A stretch of DNA of 64,000 bases from Deltaproteobacteria bacterium (GTDB lineage: Bacteria; Myxococcota_A; Polyangia; Polyangiales; Ga0077539). The stretch spans positions 124,001 to 188,000 of the forward strand of contig JAUXYJ010000068.1 of NCBI GenBank assembly GCA_030694465.1, given 5' to 3'. Positions 8,166 through 16,139 of this stretch are shown here, piece after piece; within the stretch, counting starts at the first letter, position 1, and every line of letters begins with the position of its first letter. The notes beneath the pieces are model-generated. The model saw only the letters and a program-made list of their open reading frames with translations. It was not told the DNA's origin and made no database searches. The position numbers and the translations under genes were made by a program.

Positions 8166-9394
8166 TCCTGCTTGAAGCCGAGCGTCTCTACGCGCGCCGA
8201 GTGCTGGGAGAGGCGAGTCTAGAGCTCGATTGTGCTGTAAAATTGCTCGCAGAGTCTCTCGCCTCGACAGAGGTCCGAGATCACCCCATCGCGCGCGTTC
8301 TGCTCGGGACGATTGAGCGCTCGGACAAGCTGCGCGACGCGAGCAGCCTGCTTCAATTTGGCGCGGTCTTACGGCAGCTGCGTGCGCTGGTGAGCTCAGC
8401 GGGCGAACCCTTCGCGGTCGCAGCGGCGGGGCCAAGATCGACGCTGTGCACGCCGATGCCGTGGGAGATGGTGGCGCGGCTCACGCAGGTCTTTCGCGGG
8501 CTCGACGGCGAGCCTGCGCAGGGACTCGAAGATTGGTTGGCCACTGAAATCCCAGGGGATTTGCGACTCTTGCGAGAGCTCGCGGGGATCTTAGTCTTGC
8601 CCATCGAGGCGTCACTCGCGGCGCGCGTTGTGCATCGGTTTGGGCCTGAGGGGCTCGAGAGCGTCCGCGCGATTGCCCGCGAGAATGGCCACACCGAGGT
8701 CGCGATGGCGCTCGATGTTGTGAGGCTCGTCGCGCCCATCGAGGCTCCACAGCTGGCGTCCCGACACCTCAAACACCGTGTGGCGATTGTGCGCGCGAGC
8801 GCCCTCGCGTGCATGTCACTGCGGCGCGGCAAGCGTGTGACGGAGCTGCTGATCTCAAGCGCAGAGAATGATCGGGCAGAGTACGTGCGAGACCAGGCGA
8901 TCGCGCTGCTCGGGGCTCGCGTAGAGGACACCTTGGCGCTCGACGCGTTGATCGCATGGGCAAACGACGAAGAGCGAAGCGCGAGCGCCCTCGATGCGCT
9001 CGGCGAAGTGCAACACCGGCGCAAACACGTGCGGCTCGCACGCGCGATTCGCGAGACAATTGCCAGCGAATTGCTCCCTGGCAGGTCCCGCTCGGGCCAC
9101 GCGCAGAGCGCAGAGACCGTGCGTGTCGTGACGGCGCTGATCCGATGTCTGGCCAAGTGTCTCAGGCCCGAGCACACACGCGCGCAGTCGGCACTGTGCT
9201 CGGTTTTTGTCGGACGATATCCTATGTGTCTGCGAGTCGAAGCGGGCCGAGCGCTGCTCTGTGCTCCCAGCGAGCGTGCTCGCCAAGTGCTCAGCAAGCG
9301 AGTCCACGCGCGAGATGAATCGCTGGGTCGGATCGCGCGCCAGGCGATCGGGCTCGACAAGCACGCAGAGCTCGACGAGGGCGAGCCGCTCTGA
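8153..9394 (+). CDS. HEAT-like repeat protein of the yeh-like module
   Basis: About 413 residues, almost entirely alpha-helical. Repeated helix pairs resemble HEAT/armadillo repeats (for example RHLKHRVAIVRASALAC, then DRAEYVRDQAIALLG). Such solenoids act as protein-binding scaffolds. I choose the GTG at 8153, overlapping the preceding gene by 13 nt; the frame is open further upstream but the extra residues are Arg/Pro rich and look non-coding. It sits between the unknown protein and the MoxR ATPase, 60 nt from the latter. A solenoid partner in MoxR/VWA/SWIM clusters of other bacteria (DUF5691-like) may be the equivalent; that is recalled, not tested. Confidence 0.75.
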   Translation: MAAVVLLEAERLYARRVLGEASLELDCAVKLLAESLASTEVRDHPIARVLLGTIERSDKLRDASSLLQFGAVLRQLRALVSSAGEPFAVAAAGPRSTLCTPMPWEMVARLTQVFRGLDGEPAQGLEDWLATEIPGDLRLLRELAGILVLPIEASLAARVVHRFGPEGLESVRAIARENGHTEVAMALDVVRLVAPIEAPQLASRHLKHRVAIVRASALACMSLRRGKRVTELLISSAENDRAEYVRDQAIALLGARVEDTLALDALIAWANDEERSASALDALGEVQHRRKHVRLARAIRETIASELLPGRSRSGHAQSAETVRVVTALIRCLAKCLRPEHTRAQSALCSVFVGRYPMCLRVEAGRALLCAPSERARQVLSKRVHARDESLGRIARQAIGLDKHAELDEGEPL

Positions 9395-9454
9395 GTCCAA
9401 ACGACGGCGCAAAGGCTCCAACGTGTTGTGGCTTTGGAGTAGAACCGACGCACT

Positions 9455-10552
9455 GTGAACGAGCCTCCATCCTCCGCTGATTTGCGCAGACCTTCAGAGC
9501 TTCTCTTCGCGGATGAGCTCGCGTTTTTGCGGGCTCATGACACGCATCGATGCCCCCCTGGGTGGCGGCTCTCGCCACGCGCGGTGGAGACGTTTGTGCT
9601 CGGCGGCGAGGTGCAAGGGCGTGAGATTTCGGCCAAGTACATTGGCTCGCGGCGGACCGTTCAGATCGCGATCGCGACGTTGGCGACCGATCGCGCGTTG
9701 ATGCTCATGGGGGAGCCAGGGACGGCGAAGAGCTGGCTGAGCGAGCACCTGAGCGCCGCGATTTCGGGGACCTCTCAGCTGCTTATTCAAGGCACCGCGG
9801 GCACCTCTGAAGAGCATGTTCGCTACGGCTGGAACTACGCGCTCTTGCTCGCCGAGGGCCCCTCTGAGCGCGCGCTGATCCCGTCGCCAGTGATGCGTGC
9901 CATGCGCGAGGGTCGGGTCGTTCGCGTTGAAGAGCTCACGCGAGTACCGAGCGAAGTCCAAGACGCCCTGGTGACACTTTTGAGTGAAAAATCACTGGCG
10001 ATTACAGAGCTCGATACACACATCCCCGCCCAGCGAGGCTTTGGCCTGATCGCCACCGCGAACGTGCGAGACCGAGGCGTCAACGAGATGTCCGCGGCGC
10101 TCCGGCGACGCTTCAATACGGTCAGCCTCGGGCTTCCTGTCGATCTCGAGACCGAGGTGGCCATCGTGGACAAGCGCGTGCGTGAGCTCGGCGCCCAGCT
10201 CGATCTCCCCACCGCGCCGCCGGCGAGAGCGCTCGTGACCCGCGTGGTGCAAATTTTTCAGGAGCTGCGGCTAGGTCGGACCCATGACGGCAAGCGCAAG
10301 ATCCAGAGCCCCGCGGCGATCTTGTCAACGGCCGAGGCCATTGACGTCCTGCAATCTGCGATGTCCCTTGCAGGCCACTTTGGCAGCGGAAATCCAGGAG
10401 ATTCAGACGTCGCCGAGGCGATCGTCAGTGCCGTCGTTCGCGACGACGACCGCGATCGCCACACGCTCACCGAGTACGTCGATCTTGTGCTCGCGCCGCG
10501 CGGCGCCGAGTGGCGTGCGATGACGGACTCTCTCCGCAAGGCGCTTCAGTGA
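9455..10552 (+). CDS. MoxR-type AAA+ ATPase (YehL-like)
   Basis: A 365-residue AAA+ ATPase of the MoxR clade, thought to remodel or activate partner proteins together with VWA-domain proteins. Walker A is GEPGTAKS (about 86-93). Walker B is VVRVEELTR, with Glu in place of the usual Asp before the catalytic Glu. Sensor 1 is LIATANVRDRG and the arginine-finger region is ALRRRFN. Start GTG 9455. The stop overlaps the DUF5682-like start (GTGA), so the two are translationally coupled. The set of ATPase, DUF5682-like, VWA and SWIM proteins matches the E. coli yehL/M/P/Q gene set as I remember it. Substrates of that family are unknown. Confidence 0.88.
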   Translation: MNEPPSSADLRRPSELLFADELAFLRAHDTHRCPPGWRLSPRAVETFVLGGEVQGREISAKYIGSRRTVQIAIATLATDRALMLMGEPGTAKSWLSEHLSAAISGTSQLLIQGTAGTSEEHVRYGWNYALLLAEGPSERALIPSPVMRAMREGRVVRVEELTRVPSEVQDALVTLLSEKSLAITELDTHIPAQRGFGLIATANVRDRGVNEMSAALRRRFNTVSLGLPVDLETEVAIVDKRVRELGAQLDLPTAPPARALVTRVVQIFQELRLGRTHDGKRKIQSPAAILSTAEAIDVLQSAMSLAGHFGSGNPGDSDVAEAIVSAVVRDDDRDRHTLTEYVDLVLAPRGAEWRAMTDSLRKALQ

Positions 10553-12921
10553 GTGGTCAAGAGCCCACGGCGTTTGGCTACATGTTCGGGGTGAGACACC
10601 TCTCGCCCATGGGCGCAGCGAGGCTCTACGACGCCATGGAGGCGATTGAGCCGACCGCTGTGGTGATCGAGCTTCCAGCAGATTGCGAGCCGCTGTTGGA
10701 GCTGCTGGTCGATCCCCGGACGCGACCCCCCATCGCGCTGTTAAGCCACTCACGAGCCAAACCTGTCCGCTCGACGTGTGTTCCGCTCGCGCGGTATTCG
10801 CCCGAGTGGGTCGCCCTCCGCGAGGGGATCGCGCGGGGCGCGTCGGTGCGGTTTATGGACTTGCCCGCGGCCATCTCGCTCGCCCTCGACGAGTGCGACG
10901 ACGAGACTCCCAGGGATGCGTCACCTCGGGCGCTGCATCACACCGACCCGTTGAGCGCCCTTGAGCAGCGCTATGGCGACCCAGCGTTCGATCCATTTTG
11001 GGAGCGGACCTTCGAGCACGCGCTCGCACCCGAAGCATACCGCGAGTCGCTCTTGGCGGTCGGAAGCTCGCTCCGCGCCATGGATCGCGGACGTGATTCG
11101 CGTGAGAATCTTCTGCGTGAATCGCACATGCGTCACGTCCTCGCGCAGGTGATCGAAGAGGGTCACGACCCCGCCAGAGTGCTCATTGTGTGTGGTGCTT
11201 TTCATTGTGACGCGCTGCACCCTTCGCTCTCGCACATGCACCCGCGCGAGCTCGGCGCGTTGCCCAAGATTGAGTGCGCACACACGCTGATTCCGTACAG
11301 CAATCGACGGCTCAGCAGCTGGTCGGGCTATGGCGCGGGCAACATCGCGCCGCGGTACTATGAGTCACTCTTTGATGCCATCCGCAGCGGCGAGCCTACG
11401 CGCGCAGCGATCGAGCTCTCGACGGCGTTGGCTCAGCATTTTCGAGACCGCGGTCAGGCAGTCTCGACAGGCGACGCCATCGAGTGTGTGCGACTTGCGC
11501 AAGAGCTCGCCACCATGGACGACGGCGTGATGCCCACGCTACGAGACATCGTTGATGCAGCGCGCGCGACGATGCTCGGTGGCGACCCCGGGGTCACCGC
11601 TGAGAGCATCCTAGAGGTCGCCATTGGGGCAGATTTCGGGAGTGTTTCTCCCAGGGTCTCGCGCAGCAGCCTGCGCCTTGATTTTGACCAGACCGTCAGC
11701 GAACTCAGGCTCACCGAGCACCTCAGTGATCGCAAGCTTCGTGTGCGCGGACGAGCGCGCACCGCCCGCGGATCGGCGCTCGATCTTCGCGAAGACGTGC
11801 GCGCCAAGCGCGACACGACCGCCCTTCGCGATCGGCATGTGTCAGTGTTTTTGCACCGATTGTGTGCGCTTGGGCTCTCGTTTGCGAGGCTCGAGCGCTC
11901 AGACAGCGTCGACATGGTGCGTGGCAGCGCCAGCGATGAACGCAACCCAAACACCGGGAGCTTTCGCGAGACCTGGAGCACTCAGTGGACACCCGAGTGC
12001 GAACTTCGCTTGCTCGAATGCTCGCAATTTGGAGACACCGTCGCCTCAGCGACCTCACAGGTTTTGCGCGCAGCGATCTCGAAGTCCAAGAGCATCGTCG
12101 ATGTGTGTGCGCTCGCGCTTGAGTGTTCGCTGTGCGAACTACAGGGGGCTTTCGACCTCGCAGCCGAGCGCATCGCGCGGTTTGCGCTCGGCGATCACGA
12201 CGTGGTGAGCCTCGCGCGCTCGGCCCGAGAGCTCGCGACACTTACGCGCTACGGCTCGGTCAGGAAAATCGATTTTGCGTCTCTAAATCCAATGATTTCT
12301 CAGCTCGTCGTCCGGGCGAGTCTCGCGCTCCCAAGCAGCGCGATGTGCAACGCCGCGCGGTCGGGCGCCATCCAAGAGGCGATGCGCGACGTGAGCTGGG
12401 TCGTGCGGAGTGGTTCGATCGTCGACGATCAGCTCGTTGGGCGATGGCGCGAGGCGCTCCGCTACGTCTCGATTGCGGCTGGAGTCGAGCCCTCTTGCAG
12501 CGGGTTTGCCCTTGCGCTGCGCATGCAACATCAGACATTCGATGACGAGCTGGCCACGGTCGTCGCGACGCGGCTCTGTCCAGGGACGTCGCTCGATGAC
12601 GTCTCTGGATTTGTGCGTGGGTTGTTCGCGATCTATCGGGCCAACACGCTGCAACATCCGGCGGTGCTCAAGGCGATGGTAGGCGCAATCGACGCGATGA
12701 CCGACGAGGACTTTATGGCCACGGTCGCGGGCCTGCGCGCAGGATTTGCTGATTTTTCACAGGCCGAATTGAATCAGTTTTGCCAAAGTCTCGTGCGCGA
12801 TTGGCGCTCGGATGGGCCTGCGAGCGCGCTGCTCAATCGCGACGCTCTGCGATCAGACCAAGCCGCGATGACGGCGTTCGCCGCGGCGCTCGCACAGGTG
12901 AGCGAGATTGACTTGTTCTAA
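10549..12921 (+). CDS. DUF5682-like protein (YehM-like)
   Basis: A 790-residue cytoplasmic protein. The N-terminal 230 residues carry motifs typical of DUF5682: FGVRHLSPMGA (14-24), AVVIELPAD (about 45-53), RESHMRHVLAQ (near 195) and VCGAFHCD (near 215). The pattern of an early GxxH, an internal Glu and late His residues recalls the TraB/TIKI/ChaN-type hydrolase fold; this is my inference. The remaining 550 residues are mostly helical, without motifs I know. The GTG at 10549 overlaps the MoxR stop and is preferred over the in-frame ATG inside that gene. It is the fourth gene of the plus-strand operon and ends 30 nt from a convergent kinase gene. Confidence 0.85.
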   Translation: MSGQEPTAFGYMFGVRHLSPMGAARLYDAMEAIEPTAVVIELPADCEPLLELLVDPRTRPPIALLSHSRAKPVRSTCVPLARYSPEWVALREGIARGASVRFMDLPAAISLALDECDDETPRDASPRALHHTDPLSALEQRYGDPAFDPFWERTFEHALAPEAYRESLLAVGSSLRAMDRGRDSRENLLRESHMRHVLAQVIEEGHDPARVLIVCGAFHCDALHPSLSHMHPRELGALPKIECAHTLIPYSNRRLSSWSGYGAGNIAPRYYESLFDAIRSGEPTRAAIELSTALAQHFRDRGQAVSTGDAIECVRLAQELATMDDGVMPTLRDIVDAARATMLGGDPGVTAESILEVAIGADFGSVSPRVSRSSLRLDFDQTVSELRLTEHLSDRKLRVRGRARTARGSALDLREDVRAKRDTTALRDRHVSVFLHRLCALGLSFARLERSDSVDMVRGSASDERNPNTGSFRETWSTQWTPECELRLLECSQFGDTVASATSQVLRAAISKSKSIVDVCALALECSLCELQGAFDLAAERIARFALGDHDVVSLARSARELATLTRYGSVRKIDFASLNPMISQLVVRASLALPSSAMCNAARSGAIQEAMRDVSWVVRSGSIVDDQLVGRWREALRYVSIAAGVEPSCSGFALALRMQHQTFDDELATVVATRLCPGTSLDDVSGFVRGLFAIYRANTLQHPAVLKAMVGAIDAMTDEDFMATVAGLRAGFADFSQAELNQFCQSLVRDWRSDGPASALLNRDALRSDQAAMTAFAAALAQVSEIDLF

Positions 12922-12950
12922 GATCCCGCGCGGCGGTAGCGACGCTGAGA

Positions 12951-14870
12951 TTATTCGACGGTGTTGGCTCCCGAGCGGCCTGTGCGCCTCGGGCGGACGA
13001 TGCTGTGCGTCGGACCAACTTCATTGACGGCGTCCTCGACGGGGACCACAGGAGGTGCGACGCCTACGGTCATGCCCCAGCGAACGCAGAGCGCTAACGC
13101 GAAGACTCCCGCAGCAAAGCGCATCGCGTCGGGCATGGACGCGTGGATCGATCCCAGGTTTCGTGAGGCGCTTCGGACTGCATAAATCCCAGCAAAAAGC
13201 AGCGCGACCACCATGGACCAGGGCAGCATGCGGTTGCGAACAAACGGCACCGCGGCCTCGCCCATCGCGGCAGCGATCCCCGGTTGTGCGAGGCAAAACA
13301 TCGCAAACGCTGTGAGCAATGTCGCGATGGACGCCGCCAACAGGTCCCAGTGGGTGACTCTTCGAGCGCCAGCGCCTCCACCGCCGCTGCGGGCGGCAAT
13401 CAGGGACAAGACCAGCAAAATCACACCCAGAATGTTGGGCAGCACCGAGCCCGACCCGATCAAAAATGCGCGCACAGACGGCAACGCCGGAAACACAAAC
13501 ACCGCGCCCACACCGAGCACGGCCAACGAACCCGCGATGATCCATGGCAGCTGCGACGCGTTGGCTTCACGACCGTTGGCCGCCTTCGGTGCACTCGCTT
13601 CAACGGGCGCCGAGCCAGGGGCGCGAAACACCAGCGGGTTCGAGGGGCGAAGCACGGGCTCACCTGGGCGGATCACGGGGTGAGATCCTCCTGTGGGCTG
13701 ACGTTTTGCAGGCAAGTTGGGGTTGCTCGGGGCCCGCGATGCAACCGAAGGGGCGCTCTCGCGCGCCCCTGTATGAGCCACCGGATCTGACGATGGCACC
13801 ACGGCGTGGGACATCGACGCCGACTGAAAAAGCTCGGGATCGAGGTCCCTCGGGGGCCCACGACGCGAGCTCGTGCTTGGCGAAACCGCGGCCATGATGG
13901 GGTCCGAAGGCGTGGGCGTAGGGGGCAAGAGCGGGCGCGCGATGAGCCCACTCGAAGACGTGCCCGTCGCGGTGGTCACCGGAGCCTGCGGCGCGCGATC
14001 CTGGGGCTGAACGATCGGTTCGCCGCGGAGATAAAGTCGAAGATCAGCTGCCATCTCGCCCGCGTCTGCGTAGCGATTCTGTGCGTTCTTTTGCAGAGAT
14101 TTCTCAATGATTGCGCGCAACGCAGCGGGCACCGTCGAGGGATCCAGTGGCGGCAGTGGGTCCGAGCTGATCGACAAGAACAGGTCGCCTGTGGACTCGC
14201 CCTGAAACGGCGGAGCGCCCGCCAACATCTCGTACAACATGACTCCAAGCGACCAGACATCGCTCGCGGCGACGGTGTGCCGAAGCCCACGGATGGACTC
14301 GGGCGCCATGTACAACGGCGTCCCGATCGCGACGTGCGTGGCGGTGAGTCGCTGCTCGGACGTGTCATCGACCATCCGCGAGATCCCAAAGTCGAGCACC
14401 TTCGGGACGATCATTTGATCGACCCTCGCGAGAAACACGTTCTCGGGTTTGATGTCGCGATGGAGCACACCTGCGCGATGCGCGGCCCCGACGGCGTCGA
14501 TCACCGGGAGCATCAACGCGAGCGCAGATTGCGAGGCAATTCGCCCACCAAGGTCACCAAAGTGCGACGCGAGGTCCTGACCCTGGAGGTACTCTTGGAC
14601 AATAAACGGGCAGCCCTTGGAGTCTTCACCCACGTCAAAGACCATCACCACGTTGGGGTGGCGAACCTTGTTGGCTGCCTTGCCCTCACGAAGAAACCTA
14701 GCGATGACCTGAGGGTTGTTTGCGGCATCTGCGCGCAGGAGCTTAATGGCCACTTGGCCGCCCAGAACGAGGTTCTCTGCGAGGTAGACCTCGCCCATTC
14801 CGCCAACCCCAAGACAACGATTAAGCCGGTACTTGTTAACCAACACCTCTCCGGCACGCTCGTCTGTCAT
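12951..14870 (-). CDS. Ser/Thr protein kinase with polytopic membrane tail
   Basis: Hanks-type kinase of about 639 residues. The Gly-loop is GVGGMGEVY, the ATP Lys is in VAIKLL, and the catalytic loop HRDIKPEN, DFG (VLDFGIS) and YMAPES are all intact, so it should be active. A Pro/Ser-rich linker runs from about 290 to 450. At least four, probably five, hydrophobic segments follow, for example LPWIIAGSLAVLGVGAVFVF and MVVALLFAGIYAV, so the kinase domain is cytoplasmic and membrane-anchored. ATG 14870 is chosen over GTG 14876 because TACTGT lies 7 nt upstream of it, a likely leaderless promoter. It lies between the DUF5682-like and VWA genes of the yeh-like module and is divergent from VWA, so it may regulate that module (inference). 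Confidence 0.9.
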   Translation of the reverse strand: MTDERAGEVLVNKYRLNRCLGVGGMGEVYLAENLVLGGQVAIKLLRADAANNPQVIARFLREGKAANKVRHPNVVMVFDVGEDSKGCPFIVQEYLQGQDLASHFGDLGGRIASQSALALMLPVIDAVGAAHRAGVLHRDIKPENVFLARVDQMIVPKVLDFGISRMVDDTSEQRLTATHVAIGTPLYMAPESIRGLRHTVAASDVWSLGVMLYEMLAGAPPFQGESTGDLFLSISSDPLPPLDPSTVPAALRAIIEKSLQKNAQNRYADAGEMAADLRLYLRGEPIVQPQDRAPQAPVTTATGTSSSGLIARPLLPPTPTPSDPIMAAVSPSTSSRRGPPRDLDPELFQSASMSHAVVPSSDPVAHTGARESAPSVASRAPSNPNLPAKRQPTGGSHPVIRPGEPVLRPSNPLVFRAPGSAPVEASAPKAANGREANASQLPWIIAGSLAVLGVGAVFVFPALPSVRAFLIGSGSVLPNILGVILLVLSLIAARSGGGGAGARRVTHWDLLAASIATLLTAFAMFCLAQPGIAAAMGEAAVPFVRNRMLPWSMVVALLFAGIYAVRSASRNLGSIHASMPDAMRFAAGVFALALCVRWGMTVGVAPPVVPVEDAVNEVGPTHSIVRPRRTGRSGANTVE

Positions 14871-14877
14871 CGACACG

Positions 14878-14951
14878 ACAGTATCGCTCCACCCCCTCTT
14901 GTCACAACGCAGAAGACACCAGATGAGTGACGCGCTTGACTAGGATACGAT
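14878..14951. promoter_or_regulatory. Divergent promoter region with two leaderless-type -10 boxes
   Basis: The short gap between the kinase and VWA genes holds TACTGT (14878-14883, read on the minus strand), 7 nt from the kinase ATG, and TACGAT (14946-14951, plus strand), 6 nt from a VWA GTG. Neither start has a clear Shine-Dalgarno sequence. The boxes fit sigma-70 -10 elements of leaderless transcripts; no strong -35 is seen. Confidence 0.5.
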
Positions 14952-14957
14952 GTGGGC

Positions 14958-16139
14958 GTGACGGAGAGAGGTCGGCATTTCGATCGCGCGCAGCGATGGC
15001 GTTTAATCCTGGGTCCGCGGGCGAGCGCACTCGAAGCGGCTGAAAAAACGCAGCCAGAATCCGCCGATCAGTCCACCACGCTGCACGCCGTCGAGCGTGT
15101 ACTTGAGCGTGTGTATGGCAAAGAGCACGCGACCCTCGACGCCCCGCAGCCGTCCGTCTTGGAGTGGCTGGACGAGTCGAGGCTTCACTTCGATCGAGAC
15201 TCTGTCGCGATGCTTCAGCGGGACGTCCTCGCGCGCGACGAGAGCATGAACGCGCTCTTGTTTGAGCCTGAATTGCTCGAGCGAATCGAGCCCTCGATGG
15301 CTGTGCTCAGGTCGCTGTTAGAGCTCAAAGACCGCGTCCCGCAGCGCGCCCGCGAGGCGGCGCGGGCCGTGGTTGACAAGATCGTCCGCGCGCTGGCGAG
15401 TCGCCTGACCTCGCCGATTGAGCAAGCGGTGCGGACGGGGCTCCGACGCAGCGGCTCTGGCGCATCACGGGCTCTCACGAACGTCCATTGGAAGCGCACA
15501 ATTCAGCGAAATTTGCAGGGCTTTGATCATCGAACCAAGAAGCTCCACGTCAAGAAGATGCACTTCTGGAGTCGGCACCAACCAGCGCACTCCCGCGATG
15601 TGATTGTGGCCTTAGATCAGTCCGGCTCGATGACCGCCAGCGCGGTGCACGGCGCGATCATGGCGTCCGTCTTCGCGTCGATCCCGGCGCTTCACACGAC
15701 TGTGTTTGCATTCAGCACCGAGATCGCGGACCTGAGCGCGTACGTCAGCGATCCGGTCGAGCTGCTCTTCGGGTTAACCCTTGGCGGCGGCACGCACCTC
15801 ACGCGCGCGATCCAGTTCGGACAACAGCGCGTCTCGCGGCCCGACCGGACGCTCTTTGTGCTCGTGTCAGACCTCTACGACGGCGCGTCATCGACACAAT
15901 CACTTGCAAAATTGCAGCAACTTCACGCTTCGGGTGTCACCGTCTTGTGTTTGCTTGCCCTGGATGAAAACGGCCAAGCCAGCTTCAACGCACCCCTCGC
16001 CCACAAGCTGATGGAGAGCGGGATCGCGTGCTTTGCGTGCTCACCCTTTCAGTTGCCAGCTGTTCTTGAGACCGCGCTCTCGGGTCAACAACATGCCCTG
16101 AGCGCGCTCTCACACCAGCAAGGTCTACGGCGCGCTTGA
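14958..16139 (+). CDS. VWA-domain protein (YehP-like)
   Basis: About 393 residues. The N-terminal half is helical and rich in Arg/Glu. The C-terminal VWA domain starts near residue 215 with the metal-binding MIDAS motif DQSGS; the later Thr is in LTLGGGTHLT and the Asp in LVSDLYDG, so metal binding looks intact. No signal or membrane segment is present, so it is an intracellular VWA protein, the usual partner of MoxR ATPases. I prefer GTG 14958, 6 nt after TACGAT; GTG 14952 is also in frame. The last 15 bases overlap the end of the convergent reverse transcriptase gene. It belongs with the MoxR/DUF5682/SWIM set despite the intervening kinase. Confidence 0.87.
   Translation: MTERGRHFDRAQRWRLILGPRASALEAAEKTQPESADQSTTLHAVERVLERVYGKEHATLDAPQPSVLEWLDESRLHFDRDSVAMLQRDVLARDESMNALLFEPELLERIEPSMAVLRSLLELKDRVPQRAREAARAVVDKIVRALASRLTSPIEQAVRTGLRRSGSGASRALTNVHWKRTIQRNLQGFDHRTKKLHVKKMHFWSRHQPAHSRDVIVALDQSGSMTASAVHGAIMASVFASIPALHTTVFAFSTEIADLSAYVSDPVELLFGLTLGGGTHLTRAIQFGQQRVSRPDRTLFVLVSDLYDGASSTQSLAKLQQLHASGVTVLCLLALDENGQASFNAPLAHKLMESGIACFACSPFQLPAVLETALSGQQHALSALSHQQGLRRA

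Noticed and set aside
13806-14930. Long plus-strand open frame opposite the kinase gene
   Set aside because: Product is Arg/His-rich without motifs; the minus strand carries a textbook kinase. Long antisense frames are expected in GC-rich DNA.
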